In this document: in pieces, positions 50,333-62,060 of the stretch | How positions within the stretch are numbered: the first letter of the stretch is position 1 | Layout: each line of letters opens with the position of its first letter | From: Owenia fusiformis | Lineage: Eukaryota > Annelida > Polychaeta > Sabellida > Oweniidae | DNA length: 64,000 bases | Reading direction: 5' to 3' | Assembly: GCA_903813345.2 (NCBI GenBank) | Contig: CAIIXF020000001.1 | Location: forward strand, 54,143,885-54,207,884 | Translations under genes and position numbers: made by a program | The notes under the pieces: generated by a model | Told to the model about the DNA's origin: nothing | Databases searched by the model: none | Seen by the model: only the letters and a program-made list of their open reading frames with translations

Positions 50333-53300
50333 GTAAGACCTTTATGTTCTGTATAAAATATAGAAATCGTTCCGTCACCAAAAAAATGTACTGCAGGTCA
50401 AATTATATTTGAGTAGTATCACGCCTAGCCATCGACAACGTAGAGGGACAAAATGTACCGTTGTACACTATAGATGTGCGGTGTCACTATTAACAGATTT
50501 GAAGCAAAAATAATGCAGGTGTGATGTAGGTTTTAAAAAATAATCTTGGGAATGCTTGAAAGATTTCATGTTTGATTTCGCGTGTTCGCTTTGGAAGATT
50601 TTTTGCTTTCTGTTACGTTAAAGATTTTCGAACAATGATTAATTTCCTTGATCATTTTTCCCCTTGTCGCCCAAAAGTGTCGATTATTTTAAATTCATCT
50701 GACCCCCTGTCTGTTAGTGTTATGAAAAATACGTTGCCTACATTGGGATTAACTGTGAATTGAGTAAGTTCAATGGGACAACGTACATTCGAGTTCATTC
50801 ATATTCTCATAAAAATATTTGACACTCTTAGACGACAGGGGAGGAAATGATCAAAGGAAATGTGTTAAAAAACAACATTTTCCAACCGACCAATTAAATG
50901 GGAAGATTGACTACGAAAAAACGATCGAAAATTGATGGTTAGGCGTGAGTATGGGCATGTAATGATATCAGATATGTTGATATTGAATATATAGAGGTTA
51001 TTTGATGGGACGTTTTTGATACAGGGTATATCTGAGGGAAATACAATATACCAACCCGAGGGACTGTATGGACCGAGGGAAATACCCTGTATCAAAAATC
51101 CAGCATCTAATAACTGATTTATTCTATACATAGATTACGATCTAGAGTCAAGTCCCCTGGCTCAGAATCTACTCTCTGAATTTTTGACGTCGTATATCTG
51201 ATAAGCGGGTGATATCAGCGGGCGATTATATATCACCCGCTGATATCACCCACTCACTTCAGATATAAAGTATATTCCTGCATGTATTGCACCTTCTATT
51301 TTTTTTAATGAATATTATGAAAAGGTAAATCATTTTGACTTGACTGTCTGTTCTATATATCGATATTGCTTTAGTGACATATGTGCATATTTATTAATTG
51401 TTTCTTTCCGTAGCTTGTTTTCATCTTTACAAAGTTTCTTGACCTAATAGCAAACACACCCGAGATTTTAAAATGAAGTCATTCACCAGCTGTTTTATAA
51501 TTGAGTTACTTGTTTTTCTAGAACAGATCGAATTGGATTTGTTTTCTCGCTTCAGTTTCAACTGTATATTACGTGAACCTATAGAAGTACAGGGCGTTCA
51601 ATAAGTACTGATAGAAATGCTGTAACTTTTGTAATTTTTAATATTTTAACTTTTCTACTGTACATTGTTGAGTACCCTCAATTTATGAGAGGCAAGACAT
51701 GTCTGAGACGTGTACATGTAGGGCTACGACCAAGGCTGAATTAATACTACCCTGGAATAAACTTCATATTGAAAATCAAGCATGAAACAACCTTTATCTC
51801 CCGCTATGTATCTCCCTCTCAAATATTCCCGGGAAAAAGTTTTTGTTTAGTGTAGAAAAATTTCACTTTTGTGTATAAATGATATGTAATGCCAATGTAA
51901 TGATGTTTTCGTGCACGCAGTTTCTTGTAAGCTTTTGCTCCAAAATCTTGGTCGTTCAATATTTTAGGACCGCTTAGCCTGGGCTAGCTCTGTAAGAAAG
52001 GGCTTCAGTACACGTACTGTCAGCTGTATTACAGTGTCACTTGTCATAGGATAAATTAGTTATGTGATGGTCCATTTTGAAAATGGGGTGTATCACTCGG
52101 AAAATAATATATTTTATCTCGGACCCTCCAGGCCCTCTGTTATGTATTTCCCTTAGGATATACCCCACATCTTAAACCTCCCATAAAATAATTTCCTATT
52201 TCCCATGATCATTAATCAGTGAGGTCCAACATTTAGGTTATATATATTTTGCAAGTGGATCCAAGAGTCAAAGTGGGCGAGTCCATTATTTTGCAGGGGT
52301 GGCAAGATACACACATTCCAATTTCCATTAATCGATTTACTAAAATCACTGGCTGGAATCGGTGTTCACAATACATAGATGTTCAATAGAGTAGACTCAT
52401 GTGTTCACTGGGTACAGATCTTCACTAAAGAGGTGTTCATTATGACAGTTTTACTGTACTGAAATCACTCGCCGGGAATTCACAACCAAAATTGAAATGT
52501 GTGTATCCTGCCACCCCTGCAAAATAATGGATCCGCCCACTTGGTCTCTTGGATCCACTTGCAAAATATGTATAACCCAACATTTAAGTATTATCATGAA
52601 TTTTCGAAAGGTATTTAAACGCCAGTGAATGTTTCTAACTTCATTGAATACATTTGTTAATAATGGTCCCCCAAAGGTGCTGTTCCTAGTATAACTATGA
52701 AGAGCGTTTTTTGCCAGTTGAATTTCAAGTTTTAAATTTTCCACTACTGGTACATCAGTAGTTTTTAAAGAGGTCAATGGAAAAATACAATTCTAGCTAG
52801 TATCAAAGAATGACTGGAATCATGGTGATAATTACACAATTGATCAACTTGAAATCTGATTGATTTTATTTCAAATATCAGCGCATTGTATACCATGGAT
52901 AAAACAGTGACTGCATCTCGTCATTTACAGTATTTATTTGATCGTATTCTTCTTCTCTGTTTTTCAGTTGGACTGCAGAATGTGTCAAAGTTATTAAGCT
53001 CAATATCCATGGAAAAACATATTCCTTACGATGTACAAAACGGCGGACTGAGTTTCCCACATGTTTGCAAAGCCCGTCAGAAGGTGGCGATAATCGTACC
53101 TTACAGAAACCGCCCTGCACAACTGGATATATTTCTGAGATTCATGCATAATTTTCTGAGGAGGCAGCTGTTAGAATATAGGATCATTATAGTTGACCAA
53201 GTATGATATTTAAGTTAAATAAAGCGTGATACAGTAAAACCTGTGTATCCGAACACTTCCAACTCTGAAGACTTTTTTCGGTCTCGTTTTTTCCTCCCAT

Positions 53301-56300
53301 TGAATCCCATATGTTCAAAAAGGTGACTGGTTATCTCAACCCCAAGTCAACTCAATCCAGTTAAACTCAACCCCAAGTCAACCTAACCCCAGAAGAACTC
53401 AATCAATTAAAAGTAATCCCCAAGTCAACCCAACGCTGTCAAACTGAGCCCCAGTAAAACTCAATCCCATTGATTTCTGCAATTGTCTTTAGTTCTCTAG
53501 TTCATTTGCTTTGATAATCTAGCATTTTGCATATTTGAAAGTTAAACACAGATTTGTCATGGTATCAACACTTTTGGAAAAGCCTTGAATGGTCTCACTC
53601 ATGGGGTTTTGTAGCATGACTAAATTTATTTGAATTTGATTTTCAATTGCAAATTGCTGGAATGACATAAAGCTACGTGGTCAAAAGGACTATAAATGTT
53701 TATTGAGAATGTGTTCACATTTCCTCAAATTCCAGAATCTTGTGAATGCAAAAACCTCGAAATGTGAGCACCTCCTAATCCTTACCCGAACGTTTTAGCC
53801 TGTCCAAATGGAGTTATATGATTAGACAGGTTTTACTGTACTTGGTTTGGTGTTCGTTTATTATAATCAGACAGCACATACTGCCATTCATATTGTTACA
53901 CTCCTGAATAAACGTGATTAAATTGTTGAAAATGAATAGATATCTACATAACATACAGGGTGGTCCAATCTCGTATTTTAAAAATAAATATTGATTTTAT
54001 TTATGAAAACATGTCATATTATATACCAGTGGATAGGGAATTTACTTATCTTTAATTTGGTATATCATAAGGTCAAATTTATTATGTCTGTCAACCAGCG
54101 TCCATGATATAAATTACGTCATTTTTGTTTCAAAACGGGTTTTCCAAAACGTGCTTATTTAGCCCTCAATTTTGGACTAACATGATCAATACCATCATTG
54201 ATATGCTGTTGAGACTTTGAATGTCACTTCTTAATAATTTTGTCCTTAAACAGGCAATGCGCCTATTTTTGAAGGAAAAGGGACAAAATATTATTTGAGA
54301 CGTGTCACTCACACAGTCAATCAAATATGATAAAAACTTTAATTCAGGATAATACTGAAGTGAAAAAAATTACTCGCATAAAAACATCATTTGAAGTTCA
54401 GAGATTGAAAAAAGTGAATTTCCACTTGTGTATGTGTCTGTTTTAAATAACTCTTGGATTAAAAGATGACGTATGCCTGAAAATCCTGTCAAAAATGAAT
54501 GGATAATTAATGCAAACAACAATGCCATCTTTCTATGGCATATATAAATTGATAGATCAAAAATATTTTTTCATGATCTAGAGCCTTGTTTTGTGTCAAA
54601 AGAAAGATCGGGTACTTATTAATCCATTTGAAATACTATGAAGATCAAAAGTGAGATTTCATTTACGCACTTTGTCCCTTTAAGGATTCATGGCACACCA
54701 ATTCTGTTAGTTCTCCCCATACGTGGTATTCGCAGACGTTGGGTGATAGGGTGATCTGAGGAGGCAGTGATTAAGAGGGAATGAATCTAGGCATATTTTC
54801 TTTTAAACATTTGACTCTCTTGGTATATATGGCTTGGAACCCTATCTTGTTGGAAAAGGTAATGATTCGAAAATGACCTCATGTCAGGACGCATGGTATA
54901 AAAACAACGTAATTGGATCATCCGATGCTAAAGTCTGTGGCCACCACCAATTGTAAGAACTAACAGCGTTGGTTGACCATGATCCCATTACATCTACTCA
55001 GTTATACTTATGCGTTATACTTTGGGAATTGTTGAGAAGTGGAATTCATAGTCTCAACAGCATATCAATGATGCTCTTGACCAGTTTAGGCCAAAATTGC
55101 GGGCATTAATTGATCAAAATGGTGGACATATTGAACGTCTGTTTATGTTAATAAAGTTGACAAAAAACTCGGTTAATCAGTATTTATTTTTGAACTACAA
55201 GTGTCCCATTTTTAGACCACCCTGTATAAAGTATGGAAACACCCGTTTTAAGTATACACGTCTTTTTAACTCTAAATCAAAGCTGTTTCATTATTATAGG
55301 TCGATGACACACCATTCAACAGGGGAATGTTGTTGAATATAGGTGCTATAGAGGCTGCGAAACTTTACAAGTTTGACTGTCTCATTTTCCATGATGTTGA
55401 CTTACTCCCGGAGAATGACTACAATAGTTACACGTGTGTCAACAATGCGGCTCTCCATCTTTCAGTGCTTGTTAATAAACATGGCTACAGGTATATCGTT
55501 TCTTAATTCTAACAGTATCTCCTGATAGAGTTGGATCAGCTAATTAAAATCAATATACTATGAGGTTATATAATGGTTCTTTCTGTATATCGTGTTTATA
55601 CTCGAGTGAGTATATGATATATTCACAAGTGAGCGTAGCGAACGAGTGAATATATTATATTCTCACGAGAGTATAAAATGCACGATATACAGAATGAACC
55701 ATTATATAATCTTATTATGCCACTCTAAGTTCAATTACAGTTAAAACTGGTCCTCCGTACTTGAATCTTAAAGATCTAATAGCAAAGGTTTTGCAAAAAT
55801 AAATCAATGCAGTGTAAAACAAATGTATGTATAATGAAGAAATAAATATTTAATGAAAAAAATAGATATGTGTTTGTAATATTGGTATTAACTTAAGATT
55901 AAAAAGTGTCACTATCTCTTTCATTTTTCAACAAATATAGGCTCACGTGACATATGACGCGGGGCAGTCAATTTTGATCTATCGTAGACCATATCAGTAT
56001 CAAACTGCCGATATTTCAACCTCGTCTTGCGAGGCCATTTTTATTTGAAACATCTTGAATTTGGTGTCAAAATAAAGCTGGTCACGCCCACTTTCAGAGT
56101 TATCAATGAATCATTTACTACGACTACTATATTCATTTAGGAGGCGTGTAAAGTTAACCAATCAGAAAGACAATTGCTCCATATATGACAGTTCATTAAC
56201 ATATTCAGTGTTTACTATTGTTTTTCGCGTCATGACAACACGAGTAGTAACCAATCAAAATGCCGTATTTTATCACGTGAGTTCAGAGTGACATGCACGA

Positions 56301-59300
56301 CATGTAAGTTTAGTCTGAGCTGATCGCGATGTTGAACAATTTCTTCTCGGAATTTGTCCAGAGAAATCAGCGATTCTAAATTAAGGTAGGATCTCCCATT
56401 TCTTCCTGTACAAGTTTTAACTTATCTCTATCGAATCCTAAAGTTTTGGATGAAGATATGAAGCATACGTTTAAAAACGAAGCGATTAATTTGACGATCT
56501 GATTTTGCAATTTGCAATGGCCAATTTACTGCAAGTCTGCGTGTATTTGACAAGAGATAGGGCCAAGTCTTGTATCCGAATGCTTGTTAAGCCACTCAAA
56601 AACAAGATCCATATTTTCTAAATTTGATAACTTTGCAGAGAGCCCGTTTTCATAACCTGTTTTCCGTGTCTAAATTCAAACTGAGTAGGATTATAGGATC
56701 GCTGGGATTCTCAGTCAATGGCAACGGGTCTTCATTCCAGAACGCACATTTTTTTAGTTGATTCTCCGTCATAGTACTTGTCTAAAGTCCATATCTGCTC
56801 TTTTACTGGCATACTTGGACATATTTCCCCTCCTTAAATTGTCCTCCTTAAATAACACCCTCTCGCCGATTTATATATAGCCATTTCCCAGAACCCGGGA
56901 GTCAGAATCGCTGATGTTTGCAATATTGAACACGTTGAAATATGTACTGTAATATCTGTAATACTAGGCATTGCCTGCTACGCGTAAGGGTCACGTGACT
57001 AGCGCGATACAGGAAAAATGGGGAATTTCGAAACAACAATTTTTGGGCACTTTTATTGCAAATTTCAGGTATTTATAAGTGTTTGTGGTATAAAATATAA
57101 TCCACAGACATAAATGAACATCCAAACTACATATTTTATTACGTTTTGGAGCCTTTTTTGCTTTTAAAATGACATCTTTAAAAGAACACAACCACCATAT
57201 AAATTTGCATTGGCTCTTATGTGCCGCTATGTCGCTATTTATTGGCCTATGATAATATCGTACATACAAACTCCGCATACACAATGACCCTTTGGGCAGC
57301 ACCTCGGAGGTGTCCCGGACTTATGATCGGATCATAATCCTGGCATACAAAGCCATATATCATTAATATTCTGTAATCAACTTCTAAATCCCTCAGAGGT
57401 TAACGTTTTATATCAAATATTGTGCAGATGCCCCAGAGGCAAAATTCAATAATAGTCCAATGACATGATCTTAATCCCGGCATTTAAAGCCATATCATTA
57501 ATATTATTTTATAATTTTTCTAAAATGGATTATTCCTCAGAGGTAAACTTATAATATAAAACAATTCTTATCTACAGATGCCCCGGAGGCAAAATTCAAT
57601 AATATTACACAATGACCCTTTGGGCAGCACCTCGGAGGTGTCCCGGACTTATGATCGGATCATAATCCTGGCATACAAAGCCATACATCATTAATATTCT
57701 GTAATCAACTTCTGAATACCTCAGAGGTTAACGTTTTATATGAAATATATATCATATTTTCTAACTTCTAAAGTGGATTATTCCTCAGAGGTAAACAGTC
57801 ATATAATATAAAAACAATATTTATCTACAGATGCCCCGGAGGCAAAATTCAATAATAGTCCAATGATCTTAATCCTGGCATATGAATCCATATTTTGTTA
57901 ATATTATATTATCAACTTCTAAAGTACACATCCCTCGGAGGTAAACTTTTAATATTAAATATTACTTATGCACAGATGCCCCGATGGGCAAACTTAAATA
58001 ATAGTTCAATTGATCTGATCATAATCCTGGCATACAAAACATTTTGTAAATATTATATTTTCAACTTCTAAAGTAGATTATTCCTCAGAGGTAAACTTTT
58101 AATATTAGACAATCCTTATCTACATATGCCCCGGAGGCAAAATTCAATAATAGTCCAATGATCTGATCATAATCCTGGCATATATTAAGATTCTATTAAC
58201 TTCTAAAGTACGTGTTCTCCAGAGGTAAACTTATAATACCAAATATTCCTTATCTCCAGATGCTCCTGAGGCAAAAACTCCATAATAGTCCATTATTGAT
58301 TCATGGGACTTAATTCTTTTGACAAATTTCAAAATGAAATCATTATTTAGCCTCGGAGGCAAATATCTCAAATCTTATAATGTATAAATAGTAATCTTTT
58401 ATAGCTCCACAAAGGTCTCAGAGACGAGTCTCGTATGAAATTATAAATAATCAAATATATGGTCACTCCTTGCCCAAACATTAAACTCGTTCCATATGCC
58501 TCGGAGGCAAAGCTTTTTATCCAGCTTTTTATCTCAGTTATGAATTATTGTAAATAATTTACATTTTATATTCATGTGGTTTCGGAAACCTTGCTTACAT
58601 ACTCTGTATACAATTTCTTAGTATTATATTTACAGTACTTATGCCCTGTAGGCTAATAATTGAATTCTTTGATGCCAACCTCGCGGCGACCCCTTTTGCA
58701 AAGTGCGAAAGGTACCTTGTACATTTTGTTTTTTATATACAAGGAGGTCCATCTACCCCTAAGATGAAATTGGCGTTTGTAGGATTTAAGAATTCGAAAC
58801 ACACAATTTACTTAAAACAAAAACTATTTCTAACTTTATATCAAAGTAAAAATACATTTGACAAAATATTTTAAAACAGTTAACCTTAAAGTTGTTTGGT
58901 AAAAATGCTGCCGTGTTAGCGTCACAAAGCCGAATGACTCAAAACCTATTTCCTAAACATAAATCACTCATAACTCATTCAATCAATACCACCGTTTGTC
59001 GTCACTTAAATAGAACAGAACATACTCAAATATACACCCCCGTAACAAACTATAGAACACCTTCTCCAAATCTGATATCAAAACAGTGTGAAGTACCTGT
59101 ATTAAATAATTTTCAAACTTATTCGCTACGCTCAATCGTTAGAAAATATCATTGATTCGAACACAATCATAACAATTAAAAACCATAAAAATATCCCATT
59201 GACAGCCAACTCAATAATGGTGATGTTGATTTATGACGTCACTTGATTCTAGGAAATCATGATTTTTTTTCATTATCTCCCAGAATGCACTTCTACAGTG

Positions 59301-61905
59301 GTATACGCTGGAGTGTATACGGAGGAGTTGTATACGATGACGATATACCACTCTCCACTCTATATCGTTGTTATAGACCCATGTTATACAACTGTAATTG
59401 GACTTAGAGTGGTATAAAGTATGATACATGCGTATTTAAATGAATAAAACTAGAATATAAAATTGAGATGATGAAGGTAAACTTAGGGGAGAGCGGGGTA
59501 AGACGGAACGAGGGGTAAGACGGAACGATGGCTTTTAAACAGAAACTGTTTAAAAATGGTCGCTGAAGTTAACTTTTTTTGAAAATATATCACGTAATCT
59601 TTCTATTCAACTGCCAATTCCTCGTCGGCTGCAAGTAATAATTTTAATAAGGGTAGATATATCATTTTTTATCCATTCTTATAACATTTCATATGGTTTT
59701 GATCGCCTGTAGAATCAAAAACATACGTGTAATACATAGAAAATTATATATTTCTAAATAGACAATTCAAAAACCTGTAATTTAAGAAAAATTATAGCTT
59801 TTAGCTGTCTCATTTTGATAGCAGACGACATTTTGTAGATTCACGTGGTGGTGGGGTAAGACGGAACAGTCGTTCCGTCTTACCCCATTTTCATTTTCAA
59901 GGTCAAGGTCATTCCAAGGCCAAAGGTCATTATCTAGGTATTTGGTGATTTAAGGGTCATTGGGGCTGTTGTTAACCTCTGTGACCCATGATTAAGGTCA
60001 TTCCAAGGTCAAAGGTCAGTATCTAGGTATTCACTTTTTAATACCTATGGGGCTGCTGTGACCCTTGGCAACTCATAATAACGTGACCTGACGTCAAGGT
60101 CAAGGCTTATGAGCCAAGGTCATCTCAAGGTCAAAGGTCAATATTTAGGTTTTTGGTGTTTCAAGGACCTTGGAGGCTGTGACCCTTGGCGACCCATGAT
60201 TAAGTGACATGAGGTCAATGTCATTCCACTTATTTGGAAACTTTTCATGTGTTAATGCAAAGAGAAAACGTTTCCTACCTAGTGTTGATCTGTGTATGAG
60301 CATAGTCGACAGGTAAATCTTTATGTTAACTTTTCTTAGACTTAAAATATGATAAACAGTGTACCATCTTTACATGGGTAGCAAGTGCTTTTTGGAAAAT
60401 CGTTCCATATTGGTTATGTTACAAAAATACCGTCACGTGTGCTATTGAACTTAAAATAAAAGTACTAGTATAGTCTGTATAGTACTAGTATAGTACCAGT
60501 ATATGAAAAAACATCAAATCAGAGCATTTTATTTAGATTTCTTTCAGATAATATCTACCGTTCCGTCTTACCCCACCTGTTCCGTCTTACCCCACGCCTG
60601 GTAAAGTTGACCCTGTTGACACGGGAGACGGTTTTGATATGAAATTGTCTGTATAGATAAATTAAATTAATGTTAAAATCATTTTCAGTAGCTCTGCATT
60701 GCAAAATAGTATAAACATTTTCAAGGAAACCAATGTTTAATGAACAGTAGCCTATCAAAGATAGGTGTAGATTTTCGTTCCGTCTTACCCCACTCTCCCC
60801 TACAGTGTTGCGAGAGTATCCAGATTTACTGTCATCTCGTTTGTATTTAATGTAGTTTATCGCAGCAAAAGTGGTGTCCCTGATTAGGCCTAGTGATTTG
60901 GAAAATACATTTTTCATTTTTGTACGAATAAAATATGAGAGAATACGACACTTTTGACATTAATTTGGTCAATTAGAGTAGATATTCACGTAGAGAATTA
61001 ACGCTCTCTAATATAATATGTCGCCCAACCCTCATGCCATTTTGTGAAATTCTTGTCCTACTTATCATTTACCATATGTAACCTGGAACCGCTTTTTATT
61101 TTTTCTTTCCCGAGACGTAAAATTACAACAATTTCCCAGAACGAAGTATTGTTGAGTTTACGTTCCCGTCAAGTACATGCAAATGTTTACTTTTGCAAAA
61201 TTCAAATATATTAAGTAGTACACAATGACACTACACAGAAAGAGGAAATTTTCGTTTTTATCGTAAAATTCCTCCATCTAGTAAAAGTGGATTCCCCTTC
61301 CGAAAAGTGCTGAAATATTCCCGATGTAGAACAAAAAAAACTCTTCGTTCTACTGATAAACCTGTACAATTATTGGTGATTCAACTGCTTAAAATAATCC
61401 TAAAATATAATACTCAGGAATGTAGCGAGGTAGGTATTTCAAATGTGCAATGCGTAGTATTTTCTTTAACTTTGTTGAAACCTTGACTGACCAATGGTTC
61501 GTGCGTACGACCACAACGTAAGTGGGGTCATAGCATACGATAAGTACGGCGAACATTTAAAGATAACAAATATTACTTATCAAAATGGTGACAGTCACGG
61601 TGACACCCATCCGGGATACTGTATTCTTCATAATGTAAATCAGACCGTTACACAACCGTGTTAACTCTAATCATTAATAATGTGTAAATCAGACCGTTAC
61701 AATAATAATTCACGTTTTGTGCTAAAACTTCTTTGACTCCAGCTGACTACAAACGTATAATGTTCTTCCTTTGTATCTATAGATTGCTGTATGATAATAT
61801 ATTTGGTGGAGTGATGGCCATTCAACCTGAAAACTTTGTCAAGATTAACGGCTTTTCAAACCTCTTTTTTGGTTGGGGTGGAGAGGATGACGATATGTAC
61901 AAAAG
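49564..61905 (+). CDS. Beta-1,4-galactosyltransferase family gene (GT7), copy 2, exons 1-4; 3' end outside window
   Basis: This copy shows the 5' half: exon 1 49564-50332, exon 2 52968-53200, exon 3 55300-55490, exon 4 61783-61905. Phases join cleanly (1, 0, 2, 2). It encodes a short cytoplasmic tail, a membrane anchor, a 210-residue repeat stem, CPE...YLV, then [14 protein letters not shown], the start of the GT7 fold (VAIIIPFRNR in vertebrates). It continues with the same FNRG, DVD, FGGV and GWGGEDDD motifs as copy 1. Exons 5 and 6 should lie past the right edge. Intron 3 is 6.3 kb here against 1.6 kb in copy 1 because of two transposon-related differences. In exons 3 and 4 it differs from copy 1 at only two bases, both changing Thr to Lys. 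Confidence 0.9.
50420..50947. mobile_element. CACGCCTA-type TIR element, 528 bp
   Basis: The ends CACGCCTAGCCATC and GATGGTTAGGCGTG are flanked by a perfect 5-bp duplication, AGTAT (50415-50419 and 50948-50952). There is no transposase. It lies 87 bp into intron 1 of GT7 copy 2. Confidence 0.65.
50997..51114. repeat. Foldback element in GT7 intron 1
   Basis: The arms GTTTTTGATACAGGGTAT and ATACCCTGTATCAAAAAT pair, with outer GGTTATTTGATG/CATCTAATAAC. The loop contains CCGAGGGA repeats. Confidence 0.6.
51193..51268. repeat. Palindrome in GT7 intron 1
   Basis: TATATCTGATAAGCGGGTGA pairs with the right arm ending CACTTCAGATATA. The core is GATATCAGCGGG against CCCGCTGATATC. Confidence 0.6.
52236..52577. 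mobile_element. Foldback transposon with perfect 9-bp target duplication, 342 bp
   Basis: The ends GGTTATATATATTTTGC and GCAAAATATGTATAACC are part of arms of about 80 bp. They include CAAGTGGATCCAAGAG and CAGGGGTGGCA with their mirrors. CAACATTTA flanks both sides exactly (52227-52235 and 52578-52586). It lies about 390 bp before GT7 exon 2. Confidence 0.75.
52968..53200 (+). CDS. GT7 copy 2 exon 2 ([10 protein letters not shown] motif)
   Basis: The exon has 233 bp between TTTTCAG and GTATGA. It completes a Val codon with exon 1 (YLVGL, compare LLVGP in vertebrate B4GALT1) and encodes [18 protein letters not shown]. This has the family's first conserved disulfide cysteine and the nucleotide-binding opening strand. 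It ends in YRIIIVDQ. The equivalent exon of copy 1 is not in the window. Confidence 0.9.
53337..53475. repeat. CTCAACCCCAAGTCAA minisatellite, duplicate copy
   Basis: Duplicate of the array at 33-170, in intron 2 of GT7 copy 2, just after exon 2. Confidence 0.7.
53956..55224. mobile_element. Degenerate mariner-like transposon, duplicate copy
   Basis: Duplicate of the element at 652-1919, with the same ends, TA flanks and transposase remnant. It differs by small indels, for example a shorter A run near 54365 and a changed short motif near 55020. Confidence 0.7.
55300..55490 (+). CDS. GT7 copy 2 exon 3
   Basis: This exon is identical to copy 1 exon 3 over 191 bp except one base, giving NKHGY instead of NTHGY. 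Lys is the residue found in vertebrate B4GALT1 at this point (DKFG), so copy 2 looks ancestral. Splice sites are intact. Confidence 0.9.
56090..56400 (+). promoter_or_regulatory. Possible promoter-like stretch inside the long TIR element
   Basis: Two CCAAT boxes (ACCAATCAG near 56157, ACCAATCAA near 56250) precede a CACGTG E-box near 56275. About 100 bp later comes a plausible splice donor (ATTAAGGTAGGA near 56382). The arrangement resembles a promoter with a non-coding first exon, but no downstream exon was recognised. Confidence 0.25.
57300..58280. repeat. Tandem array of about 145-bp units
   Basis: The motif ATGCCCCGGAGGCAAA recurs near 57430, 57576, 57832, 57975, 58125 and 58258, usually 133-150 bp apart. 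CCTCAGAGGTAAAC and ATAATCCTGGCATA alternate with it. A sub-block with ACCTCGGAGGTGTCCC occurs twice (about 57302 and 57630), which explains one wider spacing. Confidence 0.7.
59486..60800. mobile_element. TA-flanked DNA transposon, non-autonomous, with GGGGTAAGACGGAAC repeats
   Basis: The 25-bp terminal inverted repeats begin GGGGAGAGCGGGGTAAGACG and differ at one base. A TA lies on each side and the intact site (AAACTTACAGTG) is seen in copy 1 at 2762-2773, so the insertion is proven. Length is 1315 bp with no transposase. The motif GGGGTAAGACGGAAC recurs inside: twice at the left end, as a head-to-head pair at 59855-59892, twice near 60560-60595 and at the right end. Confidence 0.85.
59898..60235. 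repeat. Tandem repeat rich in AGGTCA half-sites
   Basis: Three imperfect units of about 105 bp contain AAGGTCAAAGGTCA and CTGTGACCCTTGG. Paired half-sites with one spacer (AGGTCA-A-AGGTCA) lie at 60006-60018 and 60128-60140, with a near match at 59917-59929. A direct pair without spacer lies at 59900-59911. These match the DR1 consensus of nuclear receptors. Whether they act here is unknown. Confidence 0.6.
61783..61905 (+). CDS. GT7 copy 2 exon 4
   Basis: This exon is identical to copy 1 exon 4 over 123 bp except one base, which gives DDDMYKR instead of DDDMYTR. The Ile codon before FGGV is at 61799-61801. Splice sites are intact. Confidence 0.9.
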
Positions 61906-62060
61906 GTAAGAAGCATAACATTTTTCTACAATTACAAGCATTAGAAACGATTTGTATTTTAGAGAGGAGGTGCTTTTCAAAGATGTCGAATTAGTTTCGG
62001 ATGTTGCAATTTATTGTTTTTTTACAAAGGTATAGATAAAGGTGAAACAACAACGTCTGC

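Larger units (their letters stand above)
55715..59417. mobile_element. Long form of the same TIR element (3.7 kb)
   Basis: It has the same ends as the 292-bp form plus an extra 3411 bp (55743-59153). I recognise no transposase in the extra segment. Its contents are a CCAAT/E-box-rich stretch (56090-56400), a tandem array of about 145-bp units (57300-58280) and two adjacent small open frames of unknown meaning (58641-58874 and 58892-59155). Either this is a longer non-autonomous parent, or it is the short element carrying an insertion. Confidence 0.7.

Noticed and set aside
57300-58280. CRISPR-like array of repeats and spacers
   Set aside because: The units are long, imperfect and tandem in a eukaryotic element; no cas genes and no uniform repeat/spacer pattern.
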